Assembly (NCBI GenBank): GCA_040510375.1 | Contig: JBEVJC010000001.1 | Span: 1 to 10,037, forward strand | Length of the DNA: 10,037 bases | DNA from: JBEVJC01 sp040510375 | GTDB taxonomy: Bacteria > Bacteroidota > Bacteroidia > Chitinophagales > Chitinophagaceae | Direction: 5' to 3' | Part shown: piece after piece, positions 1 to 7,428 of the stretch | How positions within the stretch are numbered: position 1 is the first letter of the stretch | How the letters are laid out: the number at the start of each line of letters is the position of its first letter | Made by a program: the position numbers and the translations under genes | Notes under the pieces: generated by a model | The model's database searches: none | What the model was told of the DNA's origin: nothing | Seen by the model: the letters and a program-made list of their open reading frames with translations, nothing else

Positions 1-537
1 AGCCAGCAACGTATCTATGCCATGTCACTGATCCATCAGAAAATTTATCAGTCGGAAGATATAAAAACGATTGAAATGAATAACTACCTGCCCGAACTGA
101 TCCAGTACCTGGAAGACAGTTTTGGAAATAACAAGCGGATTCATTTCCAGGTAGAAGTGGATCCCATGCAACTTGATATTTCACAGGCAATCCCGGTAGC
201 ACTGATAATAAACGAATCGGTTACCAATTCCATCAAGTACGCTTTTCCGGATAACAGGAAGGGAGTTATTGAAATCCGTATGCACAGGATTGCTGACCAG
301 GTCTCCCTTGAAATTACGGATAATGGCGTTGGGATTGATGACAGATGGTTGATCAACGACCAGGCAGATTCATTGGGACTTGAACTAATCAGGGGTCTGA
401 GCCGTGATCTCAAAGCACGTTTGAAAATGGAGAACGACAACGGCACAAGGATCACCCTTGTGTTTAATATTACTTCATACGATACAAATGATGAAACGCT
501 GAGCCGCTTCCTTATCTCGCAGTTATCTGACCGGTGA
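1..537 (+). CDS. Sensor histidine kinase, C-terminal part (HisKA_2/HATPase_c type), 5' end outside window
   Basis: This is the end of a two-component sensor kinase. The frame is open from base 1 (S-Q-Q-R-I-Y-A-M), so the Met at 22 is internal and the gene starts before the window. Numbering from that Met, residues 1-35 (LIHQKIYQSEDI, then YLPELIQYLEDSF) match the second helix of HisKA_2 dimerisation domains. The phospho-acceptor helix, usually an HRVKNN-like motif, must lie upstream. The HATPase_c domain follows: N box NESVTNSIKYAF at 64-75, G1 box DNGVGI at 100-105, G2-like SLGLELI at 117-123, and a closing GTRITLVF strand at 141-148. All ATP-binding boxes are present, so the catalytic end looks functional. 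In this family the kinase usually passes phosphate to a separate response regulator; none is in the window. A 149-base gap separates it from the next gene. The family is certain; the sensory input is unknown. Confidence 0.9.
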   Translation, partial: SQQRIYAMSLIHQKIYQSEDIKTIEMNNYLPELIQYLEDSFGNNKRIHFQVEVDPMQLDISQAIPVALIINESVTNSIKYAFPDNRKGVIEIRMHRIADQVSLEITDNGVGIDDRWLINDQADSLGLELIRGLSRDLKARLKMENDNGTRITLVFNITSYDTNDETLSRFLISQLSDR

Positions 538-632
538 CCTCCTTATCAATTATTAACCATCAGATGCCCACGCGGAAAAAAACAATTTTATAAATCCCCA
601 CAGGAAAATTTAATAATCCGGGAAATCCTCTT

Positions 633-640
633 TATACTTG
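633..640 (+). promoter_or_regulatory. Possible -7 box upstream of the Hsp70 unit
   Basis: TATACTTG differs by one base from the Bacteroidetes -7 consensus TAnnTTTG and lies about 45 bases before the first start codon of the three-gene unit. No convincing TTTG -33 element is seen at the expected distance. It is offered only because the 538-686 gap is the sole place for a promoter of this unit. No CIRCE-like heat-shock operator is visible in the gap. Confidence 0.25.
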
Positions 641-686
641 TTTTTTATATGCCGGCCATCCGGTATGAACAACCAAACTACTTCTT

Positions 687-998
687 TTGCCCAGTTCACT
701 ACATATCATCAACAACCTGTTTGAAATGCAGGTTAAAGTCAGGGATGCCGGCGGTCCGGAGAGTCTTGAACGGAATTTCACGCGTCTTTTTAATCTTTTT
801 GAAGAAGATGGATTTGTTGTCCAGGATCCAACCGGTGAATCCTATACGGATACAAGAACGGACTGCGAAGCCAGTATTAGCGGGCGTTTGGGATCGAAGC
901 TAACGATAACAAGGACTATCAAACCCGTCATTTACCAGCGGGTAGATAACAAAATGCAACTTTTACAAAAGGCAGTAGTGATCGTAGAGAGTAAATAA
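687..998 (+). CDS. Small GrpE-like protein, putative partner of the adjacent Hsp70
   Basis: Encodes 103 residues from a TTG at 687, or 90 from the ATG at 726. A stop at 666-668 closes the frame upstream, so the true start is uncertain. The N-terminal half (residues 8-42) looks helical. The C-terminal half (DPTGESYTDTRTDCEASI at 47-64, then TRTIKPVIYQ and LLQKAVVIV) follows the same order as the GrpE head domain: a GE-plus-acidic turn, then strands ending in a hydrophobic VVIV. The long N-terminal coiled coil of true GrpE is absent (GrpE is usually 160-200 residues). The gene ends 4 bases before the Hsp70 start, which suggests translational coupling. It may act as a reduced nucleotide-exchange factor for that Hsp70. 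The coding call is fairly firm; the GrpE relationship is my inference from pattern and context. A 20-codon reading frame (665-724) in another frame ends one base before the ATG at 726. Confidence 0.65.
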   Translation: MPSSLHIINNLFEMQVKVRDAGGPESLERNFTRLFNLFEEDGFVVQDPTGESYTDTRTDCEASISGRLGSKLTITRTIKPVIYQRVDNKMQLLQKAVVIVESK

Positions 999-1002
999 AG
1001 AC

Positions 1003-3540
1003 ATGAAAAAACCTGTGAACTTTGGCATTGATCTGGGCACCACCAATTCCCTGATTTCCCGTTTTGACGGAACCCGGATCCAGTTATTCAAGAATCCTGT
1101 GGGTCATAAGGAAACCCTGGCTTCTGTAGTTGCATTCCGGCCCGAGCGTACACTTGTAGGTGATAAGGCAAGGGAATACCTGGTAAAGGATCCAGTGAAT
1201 GTACTTGGCAACTTCAAACGGAAAATGGGCACCGACGAGAAGTACTATGTGGTAAACATAGATGATAATGTTACGCCCGTGCAGTTGTCATCGCTCGTGC
1301 TGAAAGAACTGAAAACTTTTATTCATACCGGTGAAGTACCGGAGGCCTGTGTCATTACAATTCCGGCTTCTTTTGACAGCATGCAGAGTAATGCCACGCT
1401 GAAAGCCGGTACTGAAGCAGGGTTCAAAGAAGTATTCCTTCTTCAGGAGCCGATTGCTGCAAGCCTGGCCTTTTTTAACGAAAATGAGGGGCAAACACCA
1501 AAGAACGGATACTGGCTGGTGTATGATTTTGGGGGAGGGACATTTGATGCTGCACTTGTTTCAGCAAGCGACCAGGAACTGAAAGTAATTGACCACGAAG
1601 GCAACAATTTTCTTGGTGGGGCGGATTTCGATTTTGCGATTATTGAAAAAATAATTGTACCGGAGATTGTCCGCCAGACGGGCATTGAAAATTTTGAAGA
1701 GGAGCTGCGGGTCAGGTATGGTAAGTATGAAAAGCTCTATTATGAGATGCTTTATTATGCAGAAGAGGCGAAAAAGGAATTATCCCACGCCACTTCCACT
1801 ATAGTTGAATTCACTGCGGATATCAACGAACAGAAATATGATTTTTATATTACAATCACAAGGGAGCAGACGGAAGCCATCTTCCTTCCGATGATCAATG
1901 AGTCTATCGCCCTGCTTAAAAAGGTAATGGTTAATAACGGACTGGGTAGTGAGGACATCAACCAGGTTATCCTGGTGGGAGGTTCAACACTTTTGCCCGC
2001 CGTAAGGGAACAGGTAGCCAGGCAGACAGGTATATCCGTCAATTACTCTTCGGATCCCACAACGTCTATTGCAGTCGGTGCTGGCTATTATGCATCGAAT
2101 AAATATTATGAGGCGGATGAACCCGGCAATGGTTTTTCATCTGATGATGTAATCAACCAGCTTTTTTCGGAAGAATCAGTTTTGGAAGAAAGTCTTAAGG
2201 TAGATCTTTCATACAGTAAATCCAGCCGGGATAATGAGGAGGTATTGTTGCTTCTGGCAAGCGGTGAATTTGAAGGGTATTTCTATCGGATAATTCGCAC
2301 TGATGGTGGTTTTGATTCCGGTTATATTCCTGTCAGGGCAAAAAAAACGGAGTTCCTGCCGTTGCTGTCTTCAGTAAATAATGAATTTACGCTGCAGGTT
2401 TTTGATGGTAATCACAAGGAGATAAAATCGTTGGCCCGTCCAATTTTAATTAACCAGGGAAAATATACCATCGATGGTCAGCCATTACCACACGATATCT
2501 GTATTGAGGTAGATGACCTGGAGAACAAAACCACAAAGCTGGAAGTTATCTTCAGCCGCAATTCACTTCTTCCCCAGAAAAGAACGCTTTACCGGGAAAT
2601 TTCCAAGACTATTGCCAGGGGTTCGAAAGATTCATTGCTGGTGAATATTGTTGAAGGCGACAGCAATTCGAGGCCTGCATCCAATCTCACTATTGGCTGT
2701 ATTTCGATCAGTGGTAAGGATCTGCCTTCAGACCTTGTAAAAGGATCGGATATTGAGATTCATTTGCATATTGACGACTCAAGGGTACTCCGGACAACCG
2801 TATTCCTTGTAATGACCCAGCAGGAATTCAAAAATGTGTTTTCGCTTTCCGAAAAACAGGTGAGTATCGAGCGATTACATGAACAGTATTCGCAGCTTGA
2901 AAGCGAAATCTCGCAAACCATCCAGGATTTCCAGTACAACGGAAATACAGTATGGGAGATCAGGGCAGCGGCGCTTCAGGAAGAATTACAATCATTGAAA
3001 AACAGGTTGTTTAAAATCGGGCCGGGCGATAAATCGGACGAAAGATATGTGATTTCGGAAAAGATTATGCGCATATCCCAGGAGACTGACCGGCTTGGTG
3101 GCAATGAACGGATATCACAGGTTATAGAGGATTATTTTGAGCTTAAGCAACAGGTAGTGAAAGCGATAGAGATCGTTGACTTTGAAAAGGCGGAAATGCG
3201 GAAGCGTCTCAAAAAAATTGAAATGAGTGAAGACTCATTCATCCGTTCCAAAAATGCTTCATTCGCGGAAAGCAAAGTTAACCAGCTGAACGATCTTCAT
3301 TTTGATGCATTGTGTAATACTATCGGTTTCCTGATTGGCAGGTATGCGTTATGGAGGGATCTGCCCAAGGGGATGTATAAAGATTATTCTGCGGCGAAAG
3401 CATTGATAAAACTGGCCGACCAATCGTTGGAAAAGGAAAAGTTTACAGAATTCAGGACACAGGTTTTCAGTCTCACACACCTGTTCGTTACTTCAGATTT
3501 TACTATTAATAAAGATTTTAAAGGTACAGGCATTGGCTAG
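1003..3540 (+). CDS. Divergent Hsp70 (DnaK-like) chaperone with extra domain
   Basis: An 845-residue Hsp70-family ATPase; standard DnaK is about 640. The actin-like nucleotide-binding domain spans about residues 5-366: phosphate-1 IDLGTTNS (9-16), the catalytic-type lysine in NFKRKMG (Lys72), QEPIAASLAF (148-157), phosphate-2 YDFGGGTFDAALV (174-186), LGGADFD (204-210) and the adenosine motif VILVGGSTLLPAV (322-334). The site matching DnaK Thr199 is Asn202. The usual VLLLDVTPLSLG linker is missing. Instead there is an acidic stretch (about 370-397) and about 95 beta-rich residues. A segment resembling the beta substrate-binding domain follows (about 494-604; LYREISKTIARG, then LLVNIVEGD), and then a long helical region (about 615-830) with coiled-coil potential. 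It lacks a DnaK-type C-terminal tail. It lies between a GrpE-like gene and a membrane-protein gene, suggesting a dedicated cytoplasmic chaperone. The family is certain; the substrate is unknown. Confidence 0.93.
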   Translation: MKKPVNFGIDLGTTNSLISRFDGTRIQLFKNPVGHKETLASVVAFRPERTLVGDKAREYLVKDPVNVLGNFKRKMGTDEKYYVVNIDDNVTPVQLSSLVLKELKTFIHTGEVPEACVITIPASFDSMQSNATLKAGTEAGFKEVFLLQEPIAASLAFFNENEGQTPKNGYWLVYDFGGGTFDAALVSASDQELKVIDHEGNNFLGGADFDFAIIEKIIVPEIVRQTGIENFEEELRVRYGKYEKLYYEMLYYAEEAKKELSHATSTIVEFTADINEQKYDFYITITREQTEAIFLPMINESIALLKKVMVNNGLGSEDINQVILVGGSTLLPAVREQVARQTGISVNYSSDPTTSIAVGAGYYASNKYYEADEPGNGFSSDDVINQLFSEESVLEESLKVDLSYSKSSRDNEEVLLLLASGEFEGYFYRIIRTDGGFDSGYIPVRAKKTEFLPLLSSVNNEFTLQVFDGNHKEIKSLARPILINQGKYTIDGQPLPHDICIEVDDLENKTTKLEVIFSRNSLLPQKRTLYREISKTIARGSKDSLLVNIVEGDSNSRPASNLTIGCISISGKDLPSDLVKGSDIEIHLHIDDSRVLRTTVFLVMTQQEFKNVFSLSEKQVSIERLHEQYSQLESEISQTIQDFQYNGNTVWEIRAAALQEELQSLKNRLFKIGPGDKSDERYVISEKIMRISQETDRLGGNERISQVIEDYFELKQQVVKAIEIVDFEKAEMRKRLKKIEMSEDSFIRSKNASFAESKVNQLNDLHFDALCNTIGFLIGRYALWRDLPKGMYKDYSAAKALIKLADQSLEKEKFTEFRTQVFSLTHLFVTSDFTINKDFKGTGIG

Positions 3541-4555
3541 TAAAGATTACATCTCAATTATCAGGCTTTTTAACCATTGTGATATTCCGGTTAACGGGCA
3601 ATTCAGTCTTCCGAGGGCAAAAAAACAATTACAGGCAGAACTGGGGGTTGCCAGCGACGGTTTCATCCAGGTGGAGGGGCACAATTATACGCGCCAGTAT
3701 GTTTTTGAAGAACTGGATCATCCCCGGTTCACTGAACGCCTCGTATACCATGGCCGGATCTGGGAAAGTCCGCAGGTACTCCGGTTGCTGGAAGAAAAAA
3801 CTACCAGACTGGACGGGATAGACAAGGAATTCAGCAAGTTTAATTCTGATCCTGCCTTTGACAGTTTCTTCTCCCCTTTTTTTGCGGGGCCATTTCAATA
3901 CATGGCGCGGAACATGCTTGGTGCGGGCGACATTACAGGTATTGCTCAGTTACTCCGGTTTGAAGAGTTCCTGTTGCCTGAAGAAAGGGAAGAGGCCTTT
4001 CGGCCTGTCCGGTTATACCTGGATGAAAATATCAGGTTACTGAAAAATGTTAAAGCCGACAATTATAAAATAATGCTGCCGAAGATCCACCATTGGATTG
4101 ATTCTGACTGGTCCGCATTTTTGAATAACCTGCCCCATGAGTTTTTTGAACAGAGGGAGACATTGGTCCGCCAGCTGATCAACCTGACTGTGGCTATCCA
4201 GGCAATAAATACTGAGCATTGCAGGGCAATCAGCTACCAGCTGGACGCGCTGACCGACCTGCCCGAAAGCCTGAGCGGGCTTATAACTTCCAACCACAAT
4301 GTTTTTACCGTATCATCAAACTCATCGTCTTCCGACTCGGTTAACTGGCGTGCCCTGTTATTTGTACTATGGATCATTGTCATGGTTTTAAGGTGGACGT
4401 CAAAATGCGACAGCGGCTCTTCTCACGCAGATGTAAGATACCAGTATGGACGACCCGTCAGATCTTATGAATTACCGCCTGAATACGCAGTACCACATGC
4501 AGATGACACAACAGGGGTTATGCGATTACCTCGGCGCGCAACTTATCAGCGGTGA
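3533..4555 (+). CDS. Protein of unknown function with one C-terminal membrane segment, coupled to the Hsp70
   Basis: I do not recognise this 340-residue protein. A TTG start at 3533 overlaps the end of the Hsp70 gene by 8 bases, and no nearby ATG gives a better start. This overlap implies translational coupling and a shared role. Residues 1-250 look soluble, mostly helical and rich in aromatic and acidic residues. Residues 255-270 form a Ser/Asn-rich linker. Residues 272-288 (WRALLFVLWIIVMVLRW) form a single strong membrane helix. A polar tail of about 50 residues follows. No signal peptide, J-domain HPD motif or known enzyme motif is seen. Basic residues flank the helix on its C-terminal side (Arg287, Lys291), which would favour an inside tail. 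A cytosolic N-terminal domain, needed to contact the Hsp70, would point the other way, so topology is open. It could recruit the Hsp70 to the inner membrane. Its last 10 codons overlap the end of the convergent lipoprotein gene. Confidence 0.75.
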   Translation: MASKDYISIIRLFNHCDIPVNGQFSLPRAKKQLQAELGVASDGFIQVEGHNYTRQYVFEELDHPRFTERLVYHGRIWESPQVLRLLEEKTTRLDGIDKEFSKFNSDPAFDSFFSPFFAGPFQYMARNMLGAGDITGIAQLLRFEEFLLPEEREEAFRPVRLYLDENIRLLKNVKADNYKIMLPKIHHWIDSDWSAFLNNLPHEFFEQRETLVRQLINLTVAIQAINTEHCRAISYQLDALTDLPESLSGLITSNHNVFTVSSNSSSSDSVNWRALLFVLWIIVMVLRWTSKCDSGSSHADVRYQYGRPVRSYELPPEYAVPHADDTTGVMRLPRRATYQR

Positions 4556-6745
4556 TTGTACTGATGCAAAATCAATGGTGCGTTGAGGTATTTTTACATA
4601 AGAGTCCTTACCCTCGCGGATCCGGATTTTCTGGCAGGGCCTGATATTGGTCAGCACCTGCGTTTTTCCGGTTACCGGCCAGCGGATTTCGATCTGGTCT
4701 ACCACTGCTGCAGTACCGATTCCGATATGCTGTTGCAGCGGGTTGGAACCAAAACTTGCACCAGAGTTTACATCCCTGTAAACTGATCGTTGTATACCGT
4801 TTTCCCGGAAGCTCACCCTGATCTTTGCACCAATTGCCGCGCGATTGCTGGTCACACCCTCGAGGTTAAGGGTTATCCAGTTATTTTTATTCTGCCCCGG
4901 ATTCATATAAAGCGCGTTCTGGTAGCCATCACCTGCATAGGCGCCACCCATATCCATATAAAGATCCTGGTCACCGTCATCATCAAGATCAGCAAAGGAA
5001 ACACCATGACCCTTCTGGAGATTACCTACCCGGGCTTCTTTGGTGATATCATCGTATGACTGCCCGCCGATATTATGGAAAAGTTTATTGGGGACAAGCG
5101 ATTGATACATAGGATTACCTGTTCCCATATAAATATCCAGGAATCCGTCGTTATCAATATCGCCTATATTCATACCCATTGAAAATGCAATCTTGTTGAG
5201 CCCCATTTTATCAGTCACATCTTCAAACGTGCCGTCATGTTTATTCCGGAACAGGAATTGTTTGGCCGCTGTGTGTAAGGGGAGGTTCAATGCCTCCGAT
5301 GCAGCATAGATTGCCAGCGATCCCCGGAATTCGTAACAACAGACCAGCAGGTCGAGCCAGCCATCGTTGTCATAATCCATAAAGGTTGTCGGGAATGTCT
5401 GCGTATTACATGCTTCCAGACCCGCTTCTGTTGTTACATCGCGGAACTTAACCACTCCGTTTTTGACACCTTCATTTTTCAACAGGATCTTACGGTCCCG
5501 AAGTGTTGAAAGGAAAATATCAACCAGTCCGTCGTTATTATAATCCCCCGATGTAACACCTTTTACAAAACTCAATACACTGGCATTACTTTCCACAATG
5601 GTATTGGTAAATGTTCCGTCCTGGTTGTTGATATATAACTCACAAAAATTGGAATCAGTTATGTTGGTAGATTCATTCCCGATAAATACATCCAGCCATC
5701 CGTCATTATTGAAATCGTTCCAGGTTGCAGTTTGTGTGGGGTGGAATGAAAGTAACCCGCTCTTAATGGTAACATCGGTAAAAGTTCCGTCGCCATTGTT
5801 TCTGAGCAGGGAATTGGGCTGTTTGCCGTATGGCCCAAGCCAGGCACCGCGAAGTACAAAAACGTCTTTGTACCCATCATTGTTATAGTCTGTCTGCATG
5901 ATATTCAGTCCACCGGTAAACATGGAAATACCCGATGAATCAGAAACATCCGTAAAGGTTCCGTCGCCATTATTCCGTGCATAGTGCATACTTTCCTTCA
6001 GGCTCCAGCTTGAAGTAATAACATCAAGCAATCCGTCATTGTTGAAATCATCAATGATACTGCCGCCAGCCTGGTTATTTGTATTCAAACCCATATTCAT
6101 TGCAACATCCGAGAAAGGTTTTATACCCGTGGGTTTGAATTCATCCAGTCCTGGGATCAGCATATCCTGTGGTACAGCGGCAGGATAACCCCCGATGGTC
6201 ATGTAAGCGATATTTAATAACCACCTGGATTCAAGATCGTCGGGGTGTCGTGACAGGAGCTCCCTGTAAATAGCGATGGCGCGGGAAGATCCTTCCTGTT
6301 CGGCATGCACGCCATTTCCCAGGACAGGAAAAAGGCAGGACTGCGAAGCATGATTACGCAAACAATTGGTGCGTTCACCCTGTCGCATATAGGCCATCGC
6401 CAGGTAACGCAGGCCACGATCCTTGTTACTCGACTCTATCGGACCGAGATTTTTAATAAGGGCGTTTAATGCTTCAGCGCATTTTTTTTCCTGGCCCAGT
6501 TCAAGTAGTGTGATGCCCTTATAAAATGTAGCCTCCCTTGCGTCCTGGTATGCGCGGAGGTCGTGTAAAATGGAATCATAAAACACCAGTTTTGCTTCTG
6601 ATGCAAAAAAATTGGAAGGGGTGGCGGATTTCCTGGCCACTGAAGCAAGCAGTGAAGCCATTTCCTGGTTTGGATTGCCGCCTGTTTTACAGGAGGCAAA
6701 TGCAAGGATTAATACTGTGGTAACAGCATAAATAAATAGTTTCAT
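4526..6745 (-). CDS. FG-GAP/VCBS-repeat lipoprotein with ASPIC/UnbV domain
   Basis: A 739-residue exported lipoprotein. The N-terminal signal (MKLFIYAVTTVLILAFASC) ends in a relaxed lipobox with Cys19 as the likely lipid site. Residues about 50-185 are helical and TPR-like, with an RNHASQSCLFP stretch at 130-140. Seven DxDxDG-type calcium loops follow, the blades of a beta-propeller: DFNNDGLLD (233), DYNNDGYKD (286), DFNNDGWLD (344), DYNNDGLVD (401), DYDNDGWLD (457), DIDNDGFLD (529) and DLDDDGDQD (586). Residues about 632-708 form an ASPIC/UnbV domain (AAIGAKIRV, then HIGIGTA and IEIRWP). This is the CRTAC1-like architecture common in Bacteroidetes, often linked to the cell surface or to outer-membrane uptake loci, although no SusC/SusD pair is present here. 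No enzymatic residues are evident, so a binding or scaffold role is likely. It lies 60 bases downstream of the small secreted-protein gene and may be co-transcribed with it. Its 3' end overlaps the convergent gene by 30 bases. Confidence 0.92.
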   Translation of the reverse strand: MKLFIYAVTTVLILAFASCKTGGNPNQEMASLLASVARKSATPSNFFASEAKLVFYDSILHDLRAYQDAREATFYKGITLLELGQEKKCAEALNALIKNLGPIESSNKDRGLRYLAMAYMRQGERTNCLRNHASQSCLFPVLGNGVHAEQEGSSRAIAIYRELLSRHPDDLESRWLLNIAYMTIGGYPAAVPQDMLIPGLDEFKPTGIKPFSDVAMNMGLNTNNQAGGSIIDDFNNDGLLDVITSSWSLKESMHYARNNGDGTFTDVSDSSGISMFTGGLNIMQTDYNNDGYKDVFVLRGAWLGPYGKQPNSLLRNNGDGTFTDVTIKSGLLSFHPTQTATWNDFNNDGWLDVFIGNESTNITDSNFCELYINNQDGTFTNTIVESNASVLSFVKGVTSGDYNNDGLVDIFLSTLRDRKILLKNEGVKNGVVKFRDVTTEAGLEACNTQTFPTTFMDYDNDGWLDLLVCCYEFRGSLAIYAASEALNLPLHTAAKQFLFRNKHDGTFEDVTDKMGLNKIAFSMGMNIGDIDNDGFLDIYMGTGNPMYQSLVPNKLFHNIGGQSYDDITKEARVGNLQKGHGVSFADLDDDGDQDLYMDMGGAYAGDGYQNALYMNPGQNKNNWITLNLEGVTSNRAAIGAKIRVSFRENGIQRSVYRDVNSGASFGSNPLQQHIGIGTAAVVDQIEIRWPVTGKTQVLTNIRPCQKIRIREGKDSYVKIPQRTIDFASVQSPLISCAPR

Positions 6746-6805
6746 AAAACGAGTTTATGGAAGTCCTGCAGCGCAGGCTGGTGATTAAAAAAAAGGTGTG
6801 ACTGA

Positions 6806-7360
6806 TCAGCAGTGGCTCCGCGGAGGTTCCGGACGGATGCCGATCACACAGGAGACCAGTGAGGGAACCTGGTCGGTCCAGCTGGCGGGATCAATAGTAT
6901 TATCCATTAACTGGCAGGAGATTACCAGCTTCAGGCATTCGTTATCTGCCTTCATTTTTTTTACAATTGGATTGTCACCGGAAGGCTGTCCGAATTCACC
7001 GGCAATACAATTACGCGCTTCCTGCATTTCCGTTTTAGCCATGTTGGGAAGGCAAAGCAGATAAAGTGTATCACCACTTACTTTACGGCTCACAAAATCC
7101 ATCAGGACTCCATTCACTTCTATCTCCCCGTCGCAACGCTCATATTCGCCATAGTGCTGGCTGTAATAGGGAAGTGATAAAGGAATTTTGACTTCGATTA
7201 AATCTGAAGTTGAATAATTGCCCCTGTCAAGACTGGTAATCGATTGCTGGTCCAGTCGCCGTTTGGAATGATCAAAAACAAACTGGTATCCTGCCAGGTT
7301 AAACAGGTAGATGTGAAGGAATAATATGGCAGTAAGTTTTTTCAAAACGAAGGGCAACAC
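6806..7360 (-). CDS. Small secreted or membrane-anchored protein of unknown function
   Basis: Encodes 184 residues from a GTG at 7360. A TTG at 7345 would give MKKLTAILFLHIYLF, a more typical signal-peptide start, and may be the real one. A single hydrophobic segment (about residues 8-25) is followed by a few basic residues, so the protein is exported and either anchored or processed. The rest is predicted periplasmic or extracellular. It has an IEVKIPLSLPYY strand (55-66), a short beta hairpin GEIEVNGVLMDFV (78-90), and SGDTLYLLCLPN (95-106). There are seven cysteines: 76, 103, 118, 142, 149, 171 and the last residue, 184. The layout recalls short uncharacterised proteins that I associate with Chitinophagaceae genomes, but I cannot name a family. 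It precedes the FG-GAP lipoprotein gene by 60 bases on the same strand and follows the TetR gene by 68 bases. No function is assigned. Confidence 0.75.
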   Translation of the reverse strand: MLPFVLKKLTAILFLHIYLFNLAGYQFVFDHSKRRLDQQSITSLDRGNYSTSDLIEVKIPLSLPYYSQHYGEYERCDGEIEVNGVLMDFVSRKVSGDTLYLLCLPNMAKTEMQEARNCIAGEFGQPSGDNPIVKKMKADNECLKLVISCQLMDNTIDPASWTDQVPSLVSCVIGIRPEPPRSHC

Positions 7361-7428
7361 GATTCCGGGAAAATCCGGACAAATTCGTACAACAATATAA
7401 CGAATTTTAAATATACCTGTACTGTTCT

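Noticed and set aside
649..903. An 84-codon plus-strand frame overlapping the GrpE-like gene
   Set aside because: Its translation is low in helix or strand pattern and rich in unlikely residue runs. The alternative frame shows GrpE-like order and couples to the Hsp70 gene.
3713..3727. DHPRF in the 340-residue protein as a J-domain-like HPD motif
   Set aside because: The order is DHP, not HPD, and the flanking helices do not follow the J-domain pattern.
5598..5888. A 96-codon plus-strand frame opposite the FG-GAP gene
   Set aside because: It is a shadow of the repeated calcium-loop codons on the other strand.
6765..6777. Small hairpin CCTGC-AGC-GCAGG between the lipoprotein gene and the small secreted-protein gene
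   Set aside because: The stem is only 5 pairs, and the T-run on the minus strand precedes rather than follows it, so it does not fit an intrinsic terminator.
6788..6815. T-run (minus strand) after the small secreted-protein gene with a weak ACTG/CAGT stem
   Set aside because: A 4-pair stem is too weak to call a terminator.
7361..7428. Promoter between the TetR gene and the small secreted-protein gene
   Set aside because: Only partial matches to TAnnTTTG are present and none has a TTG at a suitable distance, so no call is made.
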